Below are positions 17,024 through 25,476 of a stretch of 34,299 bases of DNA, in pieces. The position numbers and the translations under genes were made by a program. Within the stretch, counting starts at the first letter, position 1, and each line of letters opens with the position of its first letter. Origin of the DNA: Spirochaetales bacterium (GTDB lineage: Bacteria > Spirochaetota > Spirochaetia > DSM-2461); assembly GCA_028532905.1 (NCBI GenBank), contig JAQQAM010000214.1:1-34299 (forward strand), read 5' to 3'. The notes under the pieces are model-generated. The model had not been told where the DNA came from. It was given only the letters and a program-made list of their open reading frames with translations, and ran no database searches.

Positions 17024-19369
17024 ATGCCAGAAAAAGAGATCATTGTTGCAGAACAGGCATTACCGGATAAATTATTTATAGTCCCCCTTCTTGGAAAACC
17101 GATTTTCCCGGGAATCTTCACACCCATCATGATCACTTCAAATGATGATATTGATATTGTGAACCAGGCCATGGAAAACGATAAGGTTATAGGACTGATC
17201 CTTCTGAAGGAGGAGGATGAGAGCGCCACGGGACCCGAAGATATCTATCAGATTGGTACTGCCGCCAAAATTGTCAAGAAAATAAACCTTCCCGACGGGG
17301 GAGTCAATATTTTCATCTCCACGGTCAAACGGTTTAAAATCCGGAAGTTCTTTACCAGCGAAGCCCCCCTGATTGCGGCGGTGGAGTACCTGGATGATAT
17401 CATTGAAGATGAGCAGAAGGATGAACTGAAAGCCCTGACCCGTTCGGTCATATCCGAAATGAAACAGATTTCCGAAGACAATCCTCTTTTTTCCGAAGAG
17501 ATGCGCCTGAACATGGTGAACATCGACAATCCCGGAAAAATTGCCGACTTCATCACATCCATCCTGAATATTGACAGGGATCAGCAGCAGCAGATACTGG
17601 AGCAGCTGGATGTAAGAGCCCGGATGGAACAGGTTCTGGTCTATATCAAAAAGGAACAGGACCTTCTGAGGATTCAGAAAAAGATTGCCTCCCAGATCAA
17701 TGAGAAGATTGAAAAGAGTCAGAGGGAATACTTTCTACGGGAAGAGATCAAAGCCATAAAGAAAGAACTGGGAGAACCGGTGGATTCCAAGTCCAGCGAG
17801 TACCTTAAGTTCAAGGAAATGGTGGACAAGCTCGATTTTGAAGGAGAGATCAAGGAACAGGTGGAACGGGAACTGGAGAAGTTTTCTCTGATGGACCCCT
17901 CTTCCTCTGAATATATTGTCACAAGAAACTATCTGGAAACCATAGTGACCCTCCCCTGGGAAGATCCGGAACCGGATGTCATAAACATTGCCAAAGGGGA
18001 AAAGATCCTCAACCAGGACCATTACGGTCTTGAAGATGTGAAGGAAAGGATTCTCGAATATCTGTCTGTCCGTAAACTCAAGGAAGATACCAAAGGATCC
18101 ATCATCATTCTGGTGGGACCTCCGGGAGTGGGAAAAACGTCCATTGGCAAGTCAGTGGCCAGAGCCCTGGGAAGAGAGTTTTTCCGCTTCTCTGTAGGGG
18201 GAATGCGGGATGAAGCAGAGATAAAGGGTCACCGCCGGACCTATGTGGGCGCCATGCCCGGTAAAATCATACAGGGTCTGAAAATCGTCAAGAACAAAGC
18301 CCCTGTTTTTATGATTGATGAGATTGATAAACTGGGGCAGTCCTACCAGGGCGATCCCTCATCAGCCCTGCTGGAAGTCCTGGACCCCGAGCAGAATATT
18401 GCCTTCCGGGATCACTACCTGGATCTCCCCTATGATCTGTCCCATATCCTCTTTATTGCCACGGCCAATACCCTGGATACCATTCCCCGTCCCCTGCTGG
18501 ACAGAATGGAGATCATCAGGCTCTCGGGATATATCACCGACGAGAAAATTGAAATTGCCAAGAAATATCTCATTCCCAAATCCCTGAAAAAGCATGGTCT
18601 GAAGAAAGGACAGATTGCCTATAACAAGACAGCCCTCAGGGCCATTGTGGACGGCTATGCCCGGGAAGCAGGAGTCAGAACCTTTGAAAAATGCATCGAC
18701 AAGATTCACAGAAAAGCAGCCAGAAAAATTGTTATGGAGACCGAAGAGCTTCCCATCAGAATCTCAACGGCCAATCTGGAAGAGTATCTGAAAAAGCCCA
18801 TTTTCCGGGACGATGAGATCAAAAAGGTCAGCATACCCGGAATGTCCGTCGGCCTGGCCTGGACCAGTCTGGGGGGGGATACCCTGATCATCGAAGCCAT
18901 CAATGTTCCCGGCAAGGGCGGTCTGCAGCTCACCGGACAGATGGGAGATGTGATGAAAGAATCCGCCAGCATCGCCTTCAGCCGGGTGATACAGATTGCC
19001 TCCTCCTACGGAGTGGCGGAAGACTTTTTCACCAAGAACACCATTCACCTCCATATCCCGGAAGGAGCCACTCCCAAGGACGGACCTTCAGCGGGAATCA
19101 CCATGGCCACAGCCCTTCTCTCCCTGGCCATGGGTAAGGTGATGAAGAAGAATCTGGCCATGACCGGAGAACTGTCTCTTACAGGGAAGGTTTTGCCCAT
19201 CGGGGGCCTGAAAGAAAAAACCATTGCCGCCCGGCGGAACAAGGTGAAGGACATTATCATCCCCAAACAGAATGAGCGGGATCTGGATGAGATACCCGAG
19301 CACATCCGCAAGGGAATCACATTCCATCCTGTGGAAAAACTGGAAGAGGTTCTGGAGATTGTGTTCTAG
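17024..19369 (+). CDS. lon: ATP-dependent protease Lon
   Basis: Lon is the cytoplasmic hexameric ATP-dependent serine protease that removes misfolded and regulatory proteins. The 781-residue product has the N-terminal substrate domain (LFIVPLLGKPIFPG, about 16-30), a coiled middle region, an AAA+ domain with Walker A GPPGVGKT at 365-372 and Walker B FMIDEIDK, and a C-terminal protease domain with Ser689 in PKDGPSAG and the Lys of GGLKEK about 43 residues later. Both catalytic residues are present. The ATG is supported by GAGGT 5 nt upstream. It is monocistronic, with a terminator 30 bp after the stop. Confidence 0.98.
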   Translation: MPEKEIIVAEQALPDKLFIVPLLGKPIFPGIFTPIMITSNDDIDIVNQAMENDKVIGLILLKEEDESATGPEDIYQIGTAAKIVKKINLPDGGVNIFISTVKRFKIRKFFTSEAPLIAAVEYLDDIIEDEQKDELKALTRSVISEMKQISEDNPLFSEEMRLNMVNIDNPGKIADFITSILNIDRDQQQQILEQLDVRARMEQVLVYIKKEQDLLRIQKKIASQINEKIEKSQREYFLREEIKAIKKELGEPVDSKSSEYLKFKEMVDKLDFEGEIKEQVERELEKFSLMDPSSSEYIVTRNYLETIVTLPWEDPEPDVINIAKGEKILNQDHYGLEDVKERILEYLSVRKLKEDTKGSIIILVGPPGVGKTSIGKSVARALGREFFRFSVGGMRDEAEIKGHRRTYVGAMPGKIIQGLKIVKNKAPVFMIDEIDKLGQSYQGDPSSALLEVLDPEQNIAFRDHYLDLPYDLSHILFIATANTLDTIPRPLLDRMEIIRLSGYITDEKIEIAKKYLIPKSLKKHGLKKGQIAYNKTALRAIVDGYAREAGVRTFEKCIDKIHRKAARKIVMETEELPIRISTANLEEYLKKPIFRDDEIKKVSIPGMSVGLAWTSLGGDTLIIEAINVPGKGGLQLTGQMGDVMKESASIAFSRVIQIASSYGVAEDFFTKNTIHLHIPEGATPKDGPSAGITMATALLSLAMGKVMKKNLAMTGELSLTGKVLPIGGLKEKTIAARRNKVKDIIIPKQNERDLDEIPEHIRKGITFHPVEKLEEVLEIVF

Positions 19370-19398
19370 GATATTTGCAGATTTGTAATTGAAATCAG

Positions 19399-19428
19399 GG
19401 CTGCCGGTTTATTCGGCAGCCTTTTTTT
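19399..19428 (+). terminator. Terminator of lon
   Basis: GGCTGCCG (19399-19406) pairs perfectly with CGGCAGCC (19414-19421) around a 7-nt loop and is followed by seven T residues. Confidence 0.92.
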
Positions 19429-19443
19429 AGGCTATTTTCTTTT

Positions 19444-19553
19444 GGGCGCCCCTGCTCCTTTCAGGCGGCAGTCGGGCTCGTCAGGGGTTCCGTCCTTCCG
19501 GCCCGGGGGCCGGCAGGACCGGCTTTGCCGCCCTTATGATCCCTGGCGCAGGA
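19444..19553. repeat. GC-rich nested palindromic intergenic element
   Basis: A roughly 110-bp stretch much richer in GC than its surroundings, with no credible reading frame. Four nested arms can be paired by eye: GCGCC (19446-19450) with GGCGC (19545-19549), GGCGGCA (19464-19470) with TGCCGCC (19526-19532), GTCCT with AGGAC, and CCGGCC (19498-19503) with GGCCGG (19508-19513). The edges (GGGCGCCCCTGC and CCCTGGCGCAGG) look like element ends. It resembles dispersed intergenic repeat elements or a structured RNA; copy number cannot be seen from one window. Confidence 0.5.
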
Positions 19554-19590
19554 AATCATAGAAAACGTGGTGATACTAACCAAAGTTAGC

Positions 19591-19624
19591 AAGTAAATAC
19601 CGAAAAAGTACTTTTATTTTACTT
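19591..19624. promoter_or_regulatory. Imperfect inverted repeat upstream of the rhuM-like gene
   Basis: AAGTAAATA (19591-19599) and TATTTTACTT (19615-19624) are near-complementary and enclose a perfect 12-bp palindrome AAAAGTACTTTT (19603-19614). It lies about 70 bp before the gene start and is a reasonable operator candidate. No regulator is adjacent. Confidence 0.35.
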
Positions 19625-19693
19625 CCGCTGGAGTAATATAGATATGTGCGGTTAAGGCTTCTCAATATCTCGGCAAGGAGTTTGGAATTTCAT

Positions 19694-20728
19694 ATGAATA
19701 CAAATCAGAATGACCTTCAGCCTCTGAATAATTATGTTATATTTCAGACCGATTCCGGAAAAGTAAACATAGACGTTTTCTTTTTTGAGGATACTCTCTG
19801 GCTTACACAAAAAAAAATTGCCGAATTATTCGAAAAAGGGCGAAGTACAGTAGCTGAACATCTAAAGCAGATCTTCATCGATGGAGAACTGGAAGAACAA
19901 GTGGTATGTCGACATTTCCGACATACCACTCCGCACGGAGCCATTGATGGGAAAACTCAGGAACATGATGTTAAGTATTATAACCTGAAAGCTATTACAG
20001 CTGTTGGCTATAGAGTAAACTCTCAAAGGGCAATAGAATTCAGAAAGTGGGCAACAGACGTTCTGCATGAATACATCATCAAAGGTTTTGCCATGGACGA
20101 TGAGAGGATGAAATCTCTACAGCATTTCGGCCAGGATTACTTTGATGAACTTCTTGAACGTATCAGGGAAATCCGTCTTAGTGAAAGAAGGTTCTATCAG
20201 AAAATCACAGACATCTATGCTCTTTCTGCCGATTACGACAAGAACTCTGATGTAACAAAAGAATTCTTTGCAACGGTTCAGAATAAATTGCACTGGGCCA
20301 TTCAGGGAAAAACTGCAGCTGAGATAATCTACACAGAAGCAGATGCATCAAAAATCTATATGGGGTTAAAAACATGGAAACATGCCCCTGACGGCAAGAT
20401 TCTTAAATCAGATGTTACTATTGCTAAAAACTATCTTGAAACGGAACATCTGAAAGAACTGGAAAGAATAGTATCAGCCTATCTTGACCTTGCTGAAAAT
20501 AGAGCCAAACGCAGTATTGTGATGAATATGAAGGACTGGGTTGTGTTTCTTGACCGCTTTCTTGAACTATCGGATTACCCAATACTACTGGATCAGGGAA
20601 AGATATCGGCTCTTAAAGCAAAACTAAAAGCGGAAGCAGAATATGACAAATACAGAGTCATTCAGGACAGAGACTATATCTCTGATTTTGATAAAGAAGT
20701 AAATAAATTATTAAAGGATAAACATTAA
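19694..20728 (+). CDS. RhuM-family protein
   Basis: The 344-residue product belongs to the RhuM (virulence protein RhuM / Fic-neighbour) family, found on genomic islands and beside restriction or toxin genes in many bacteria. Family blocks seen: DTLWLTQKKIAELFEKGRSTVAEHLKQIF (winged-helix-like DNA-binding segment near the N-terminus), FRHTTPHGAIDGKTQ, and YYNLKAITAVGYRVNSQRAIEFRKWATDVL. The molecular function is not established. The ATG at 19694 is preferred because homologues start a few residues before the NYVIFQTDSG strand and AAGGAG lies upstream, though 14 nt away. A GTG at 19646 would add 16 residues. Codon use is more AT-rich than neighbours and the flanks hold a repeat and a gene remnant, so horizontal acquisition is likely. 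Confidence 0.88.
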   Translation: MNTNQNDLQPLNNYVIFQTDSGKVNIDVFFFEDTLWLTQKKIAELFEKGRSTVAEHLKQIFIDGELEEQVVCRHFRHTTPHGAIDGKTQEHDVKYYNLKAITAVGYRVNSQRAIEFRKWATDVLHEYIIKGFAMDDERMKSLQHFGQDYFDELLERIREIRLSERRFYQKITDIYALSADYDKNSDVTKEFFATVQNKLHWAIQGKTAAEIIYTEADASKIYMGLKTWKHAPDGKILKSDVTIAKNYLETEHLKELERIVSAYLDLAENRAKRSIVMNMKDWVVFLDRFLELSDYPILLDQGKISALKAKLKAEAEYDKYRVIQDRDYISDFDKEVNKLLKDKH

Positions 20729-20755
20729 AACCAATATCATCCGGGTCCCCCAGAT

Positions 20756-20982
20756 TCAACTGCTTATTACAACAATGCCTTCAGGACCGCCGCAATCTTC
20801 CGGGGGACAGGCTCCGGCACCCTCCAGACACTCGATAACATAAGGAGAATCCACGGCTTTTCCAACCGGAAACTCCTGAACCGACTCTACACAGGTTTTA
20901 TGATGCCAGCCTTCAGGCAGATCATGATGGTAGTGCAGAAGATCATCCTCATTTTCCAGGAGAGTCTGAATAAGGCAGCCTT
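20756..20982 (-). pseudogene. Truncated copy of the pRiA4b ORF-3 family gene
   Basis: Bases 20777-20982 align without gaps to 22335-22540 inside the intact pRiA4b ORF-3 family gene on the same strand. I count about 14 mismatches in 206 bp (roughly 93% identity), and weaker similarity runs on to about 21028. The reading frame of the fragment is still open (GCLIQTLLENEDDLL to CGGPEG), with about 7 amino-acid changes from the intact copy, then diverges and stops at 20756-20758. There is no start region and the N-terminal two thirds are missing. It is a remnant of a duplication or of a second, related gene. Confidence 0.85.
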
Positions 20983-21075
20983 TTTAGGGCACCCTGAATT
21001 CCCGACTTTTTTACTCATCATTTTTTTTATGATTTCTGCTGTAAAATAAACACAAACACCACTAAAGGAGAAATC

Positions 21076-22098
21076 ATGAAGAATTTTTGCCTGCTCCTGC
21101 TGACAGCATTGAGTTTATTGCTGTATTCCTGCGGAGACACAGAATCACTAGTAGATGCGGAACTGATTGGAACATCAATAGAAGATGGAGCCACAGGCGT
21201 ATCCGTACAGACTGACAGGATTGTTCTGGAGTTTTCTGAAGCCATGGGAATGGGATACAGCTTTACCAGTGCCTTTGCTTCTACCGAATACGAGTGGACA
21301 TCGGATACGGAATTCACCATTTATTTCACCAGATACCTGAATTATGATACAACCTATGAACTGGTTTTGAATCCTACAAATCCCGGGAGGGCTTTTGCTG
21401 ATGTTGAGGGCAATGATTCCCCGGCGGATAAAACAATCAGCTTTACAACCGAGTCGGCACCGGATCTGAATGTTAAAGCCTATTCCAAATTCCGCCCCGA
21501 GAGTGATCAGTATCTTGTCTGGGCTGAGATAGAAAATAATACAGACTCAATTATTACGGATATCAGTGCAATAGCCATAACAGGGGAAGGCATCGGGGGC
21601 ACTTCGGTTTTTGATGCTGATTCTGAAAATTACGAGCTTAATCCTACCACTGACGACAGTCATTCCTACATTCAAACCACCCTGAGCGGAACGTCCTCCA
21701 GAGGAGATGAGTACAGCTATGAATTTCAGTTTGATGACGGAAGCAGCGAGACTGTCACAACCAGCCTCCACTATGTGTACGATGAGGGCCCCCAGCTGAG
21801 CTCTCCGGTGGATGGAGCCAATGTCAGTACCACACCGACAATATCCTGGCAGGAAAACGGTTTTTTTGATCTGAATGATGCCAGTGCCTACTGTGTACAG
21901 GTGGAGAAAACCTCAGATAATTCAAGAATCTGGTATAAATGGTTCTATGAACCCGCATCATCAACTTCTATGGAATTTGACTATGATGGTACGGCAACTG
22001 AGGATATGGTTTCAGGGCAGTCTTACTATATTGTGATCAATGCCTATGGACAATCCGGCAGCTGGACCTCCAATGTTATTACCGTAGAGGTTCCTTAA
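21076..22098 (+). CDS. Lipoprotein with bacterial Ig-like (Big_5-type) domain
   Basis: The 340-residue product has a lipoprotein signal peptide with lipobox LYSC; Cys19 is the predicted lipidated residue, followed by GDTES. An Ig-like domain of the Big_5/SbsA type occupies about 30-130 (GTSIEDGATGVSVQTDRIVLEFSEAM, then YDTTYELVL and ADKTISFTT). A middle beta-rich domain follows, and then a fibronectin-like repeat from about 235 (GPQLSSPVDGANVSTTPTISW). It is probably a cell-surface or periplasmic lipoprotein; no enzymatic motif was seen. AAGGAG lies 6 nt before the ATG. It sits between the remnant and the intact copy of the pRiA4b ORF-3 gene, as a stand-alone gene. Confidence 0.85.
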   Translation: MKNFCLLLLTALSLLLYSCGDTESLVDAELIGTSIEDGATGVSVQTDRIVLEFSEAMGMGYSFTSAFASTEYEWTSDTEFTIYFTRYLNYDTTYELVLNPTNPGRAFADVEGNDSPADKTISFTTESAPDLNVKAYSKFRPESDQYLVWAEIENNTDSIITDISAIAITGEGIGGTSVFDADSENYELNPTTDDSHSYIQTTLSGTSSRGDEYSYEFQFDDGSSETVTTSLHYVYDEGPQLSSPVDGANVSTTPTISWQENGFFDLNDASAYCVQVEKTSDNSRIWYKWFYEPASSTSMEFDYDGTATEDMVSGQSYYIVINAYGQSGSWTSNVITVEVP

Positions 22099-22105
22099 AA
22101 TACTT

Positions 22106-22140
22106 TTACAGGGATATAGACGGTTCTGTATCCCTGTAAA
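22106..22140 (+). terminator. Hairpin after the lipoprotein gene
   Basis: TTTACAGGGATA pairs with TATCCCTGTAAA (12-bp perfect stem) just after the stop. The T-rich tail is weak (TTCTC), so termination is likely but not certain. Confidence 0.55.
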
Positions 22141-22199
22141 TTCTCAATGACTTCAGGCTGGATCATGCCTGTAATCCCTCTGTCGGATCTATTGATTTA

Positions 22200-23318
22200 T
22201 CACAAAAGAGCCTTCAGCTCCTTGTTGGTATCGGCAACGGAAAAGGCATCGGGTTCAAAATCACCCACCCAGGCGAAGTCCGCCTTCAGATCGGGAGAGG
22301 CATCCTCTTTCAAAGAGGCGATAAGCATCCGAAAGCCTTCAGGACCGCCGCAATCTTCCGGAGGACAGGCTCCGGCACCCTCCAGACACTCGATAACATA
22401 GGGGGAATCCACGGCTTTACCAGCCGGAAGCTCCTGAACCGACTCCACATAGATTTTATGATGCCAGCCTTCAGGCAGATCATAATGGTAGTGCAGAAGA
22501 TCATCCTCCTCTTCCAGGAGGGTCTGAAGAAGGCAGCCTTCCTCATCCTGAATATCCTTTTTATCATCATCACTTTTTTTGCCCCAGAACTGGCCGGCCT
22601 GCTCAAACTGATGTCCGTAGAGATCCCACCATCCCATGGTTTTCTGAAGAACCAGGTGAAACTGGGCCAGGTTGATCTGCCCCGAGACTTTAAGTCGTCT
22701 CCACACCGGCCGGGACAAGTCGGCCAGTGAGATTTTCAGGGTCAGAATAATTTCTTTTCCTTCGGGATGGACATGGGGCTGCCGGGGGTTCAGAATCTCA
22801 TCGATCTTCTCCATAATCCGTACCAGGACCTCTTCACTCTGCTGTGTCAGAAAATCAAGCTCGCCCAGGGATTCGCCGTTTTCATCCGCCGGATGATTCA
22901 CCCTGTCCAGAAGACCGTGCACAAACTGAAGCAGTTCATCCATCTCCCGGACAATTTCATCCCGCCCTCTCATATCGCTCTGCTTGTCCTCCTGCAGAAA
23001 ATCAGTGAGCAGGGTCCAGCGGTCCAGAAGGGTCAGAAGGCGTTCCCGCATGGGAGCCACCAGGTCATCATCATCCTGATCAAAAGCCTTTTTCTGTTCC
23101 CGGAACAGGTCGAATATGATCTGCTCAAACAGGAGGGAAGCCTCTTCTCCGGGAGGAACGGAACCGGCAAGATTGTATATTCTGGTGGTAACGTCGTCGG
23201 CATTCTCACCACGGCCGGCCAGATCGTCTCTGATCAGAGCCTCCACCAGGGGATGACGGAAGGGAAGATCCATCGACTCGAGATAGCCGTTCAGTTCATT
23301 CAGTTTTTTTTCGTCCAT
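22200..23318 (-). CDS. Plasmid pRiA4b ORF-3 family protein
   Basis: The C-terminal half carries the PRiA4_ORF3 domain: ILTLKISLADLSRPVWRRLKVSG, then FHLVLQKTMGWWDLYGHQF, and later DLPEGWHHKIYVESV and YVIECLEGAGACPPEDCGGPEGF. This is a widespread domain of unknown function, often in mobile or defence-rich regions. The N-terminal 190 residues are acidic and helical and are not recognised. The start at 23318 (MDEKKLNELN) has GGAAGG/AAGGTG upstream; the longer frame to 23450 lacks a ribosome-binding site. Part of this gene is duplicated at 20777-20982. It is divergent from the YfcC-type transporter across about 290 bp. Confidence 0.85.
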   Translation of the reverse strand: MDEKKLNELNGYLESMDLPFRHPLVEALIRDDLAGRGENADDVTTRIYNLAGSVPPGEEASLLFEQIIFDLFREQKKAFDQDDDDLVAPMRERLLTLLDRWTLLTDFLQEDKQSDMRGRDEIVREMDELLQFVHGLLDRVNHPADENGESLGELDFLTQQSEEVLVRIMEKIDEILNPRQPHVHPEGKEIILTLKISLADLSRPVWRRLKVSGQINLAQFHLVLQKTMGWWDLYGHQFEQAGQFWGKKSDDDKKDIQDEEGCLLQTLLEEEDDLLHYHYDLPEGWHHKIYVESVQELPAGKAVDSPYVIECLEGAGACPPEDCGGPEGFRMLIASLKEDASPDLKADFAWVGDFEPDAFSVADTNKELKALL

Positions 23319-23607
23319 AATCACCTTCCTTCCTATACGCGCCCATTTTCCGGCTCCCTGAGTCGGCCTTCCTGAAAAGGAATTTTCCGACTCCCCGGGA
23401 TAACAGTTTTTTAATTCGGGCTTGCAGATTAATAGCGCTCCAATATACACTAACAGCAGTTAATTACTCAATCTAATCATCACAAGAGGATCGAAAACAT
23501 GCCCCTATCTATTATTATTCTCTTTTTTCGTCCTCTTTTCATACCGTATTTCCAATCTGAATCTGAAATCCTTAAAGCAGAACAGTAATATAAACAGGAG
23601 AGTGAAC

Positions 23608-25116
23608 ATGAGCAGCGAGATGGCAGCCGAATTAACCATGCCCGCCGGGAGTATGGAGGAAAAAGATGATTCCATGCTGAAAATCGGGGTAAAACCCTTT
23701 CTGACAGCCTTCGGAATTCTTCTGGCTCTGATTATTTTATCCGGATTTCTGACACGATGGATTCCAGCAGGAAATTATGAGCGGATCTTTGAAGGGGGCC
23801 GGGAAAAAGTTGTGGCCGATTCTTTCACCTATATTGATTCAGCCGATTATCCTGTATGGCGCTGGTTTACATCTCCTGTAGAGGTGATCTGGGGGGACAA
23901 CTGGCTGATGGTGCTGGTCCTGTCTCTTTTTATGATCTTTTTAGGAGGGTCCTTTACGGTTCTTGAAAAAGGGGGTGTCATGCAGGAGCTCCTGGCGGTG
24001 GCTGTTAGGAAATTCAAGGACAGAAAATATACCCTTATGGCTGTCATGATCTTCGCCATGATGTTCCTGGCTGCCTTTGTGGGGGTATACGAGGGGCTGG
24101 TTCCCCTGATTGTCATCATCGTTCCCCTGTCCCTGGCATTGGGATGGGACTCCCTGACCGGTCTGGGAATGAGCCTTCTGGCCCTGAGTTTCGGCTTTGC
24201 CGCAGCCGTAACCAATCCTTTCACCATTGCCGTGGCTCAGCAGCTTTCCGGCCTTCCCCTGTTCTCGGGAGCCTGGTTCAGAATTGTGTTTTTCATAGCC
24301 ATCTATTTTCTTTGTTTCTTTGCTGTCAGGAAGTACGCCCTGAAAATTGAAAAGAACCCGGAACTGTCTCCTGTGTATGAGGCTGATCTGGCGGTGAAGA
24401 ATAAATTCTCCCCCGAAAAAGTTCTGGAAGCCGGCAGCGGTTCCAATCCGGCACAGGTGAAAGCGGCTCTGTTTTTCGGAATATGCCTGGGAATTGCCAT
24501 CGTTTTTATGATTCTGGCCGGACTCATCCCGGCTCTTCCCTCGGATGCTGCGTTTCCGGCTGTGGCGCTCCTGTTTCTTATAGGCGGCGCCGGTGCGGGT
24601 GTGATCATCGGATACAAGGGAAAGGAGCTGCTGAAGATTCTTATATCCGGTGCCATGAATATGCTCCCCGGTATTGTCCTGATTCTTATGGCCATGAGTG
24701 TTCCTCATATTATGACCAGGGGTAAGGTTATGGATACCATCCTCTTTCATGCCAGTGAAATCATAAGCGGCACCAATCCCTACCTGGCGGCCTTCTACAT
24801 TTATCTGCTCACCCTGTTCCTGAACTTTTTCATCAGCAGTGCTTCGGCCAAAGCCTTCCTGGTCATGCCGATCATTGCCCCTCTGGCAGACCTTGTCGGG
24901 CTGACCAGGCAGACGGCAGTCTTCGCTTTTGACCTGGGAGACGGTTTTTCCAATATGATTTTCCCCACCAATGCCCTGCTTTTGATCGGTCTCAGCTTCA
25001 CAGTGGTCAGTTACCCCAAATGGATGAAGTGGACCTGGAAAATGCAGCTGTCCATAGCCCTGTTGTCCATGGTATTCCTGATGCTTGCAGTGGGTATCGG
25101 CTTCGGTCCCTTCTAG
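23608..25116 (+). CDS. YfcC/DcuC-family membrane carrier
   Basis: A roughly 500-residue inner-membrane carrier of the C4-dicarboxylate anaerobic carrier (DcuC) superfamily, YfcC branch. It has about 12 hydrophobic segments and a large loop after the first helix. Typical stretches are RWIPAGNYER after helix 1, FVGVYEGLVPLIVIIVPLSLALGWD, and FFISSASAKAFLVMPIIAPLADLVGLTRQTAVFAFDLGDGFSNMIFPTNALL near the C-terminus. Annotated relatives are proposed to move basic amino acids or peptides, but substrate assignments are weak. The ATG at 23608 has AGGAG at 23596-23600, 7 nt upstream; a GTG two codons earlier is possible. The product ends 9 bp before a hairpin region. Confidence 0.88.
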   Translation: MSSEMAAELTMPAGSMEEKDDSMLKIGVKPFLTAFGILLALIILSGFLTRWIPAGNYERIFEGGREKVVADSFTYIDSADYPVWRWFTSPVEVIWGDNWLMVLVLSLFMIFLGGSFTVLEKGGVMQELLAVAVRKFKDRKYTLMAVMIFAMMFLAAFVGVYEGLVPLIVIIVPLSLALGWDSLTGLGMSLLALSFGFAAAVTNPFTIAVAQQLSGLPLFSGAWFRIVFFIAIYFLCFFAVRKYALKIEKNPELSPVYEADLAVKNKFSPEKVLEAGSGSNPAQVKAALFFGICLGIAIVFMILAGLIPALPSDAAFPAVALLFLIGGAGAGVIIGYKGKELLKILISGAMNMLPGIVLILMAMSVPHIMTRGKVMDTILFHASEIISGTNPYLAAFYIYLLTLFLNFFISSASAKAFLVMPIIAPLADLVGLTRQTAVFAFDLGDGFSNMIFPTNALLLIGLSFTVVSYPKWMKWTWKMQLSIALLSMVFLMLAVGIGFGPF

Positions 25117-25127
25117 AAAACCATACG

Positions 25128-25155
25128 CCGGGCAGGTTGAATCTGCCCGGTTGTT
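25128..25155. terminator. Hairpin between the carrier gene and a minus-strand small ORF
   Basis: CCGGGCAG and CTGCCCGG form an 8-bp perfect stem with a 7-nt loop about 12 bp after the carrier stop. T-rich tails are modest on both strands (TTGTTC on the plus strand, GGTTTTC further on the minus strand), so it may act on either strand. Confidence 0.65.
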
Positions 25156-25165
25156 CGAGTGTTCC

Positions 25166-25321
25166 CTATCCCTGGAAAGCCCTGACCAGAAACAGTCTTT
25201 TCAGAAAGCTCTTAAACGCCGGTTCCATTTTTCCTGAGACCCGGGAATCACAGCCGTTGAGATTCACAGACCCCTTTCTGATCAGTTCGTCAAAACAGTC
25301 TCTGCCTGCTCTTTTTTTCAT
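25166..25321 (-). CDS. Possible small protein, 51 residues, unrecognised
   Basis: A short open frame (starts MKKRAGRDCFDELIRK, ends FLVRAFQG) lies in the 360-bp gap between the carrier and the MocR-type gene. Its support is a canonical AGGAGG 10 nt before the ATG and a hairpin just after the stop. It is basic, with two Cys residues (9 and 24) and no membrane segment. No family was recognised, and it may be spurious. The rest of the gap holds only the MocR-gene promoter. Confidence 0.35.
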   Translation of the reverse strand: MKKRAGRDCFDELIRKGSVNLNGCDSRVSGKMEPAFKSFLKRLFLVRAFQG

Positions 25322-25392
25322 TTTTTCTCATCCTCCTGTCATTTGCACCTGTATCTGATACGGCACAAGTCTGAGGCCTGACTCAGAAAATC

Positions 25393-25422
25393 TTGCCTGA
25401 GCCGGCTATATACTGTTATACT
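25393..25422 (+). promoter_or_regulatory. Sigma-70-type promoter of the MocR-type gene
   Basis: TTGCCT (25393-25398) and TATACT (25417-25422) with an 18-bp spacer, about 55 bp before the start codon. Both boxes are close to consensus. Confidence 0.6.
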
Positions 25423-25476
25423 AGCGAATGTGGCTCTATTTAAGATCCAATTACTCCTTTTTCTAAGGTACCACTT

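Noticed and set aside
20756-22540. Composite transposon bounded by the 206-bp direct repeats
   Set aside because: No transposase, terminal inverted repeats or target-site duplication were found; the repeats are pieces of a gene, not insertion-sequence ends.
25020-25358. 112-codon plus-strand frame across the end of the carrier gene
   Set aside because: It starts within the carrier gene in another frame, runs through the hairpin and has no ribosome-binding site.
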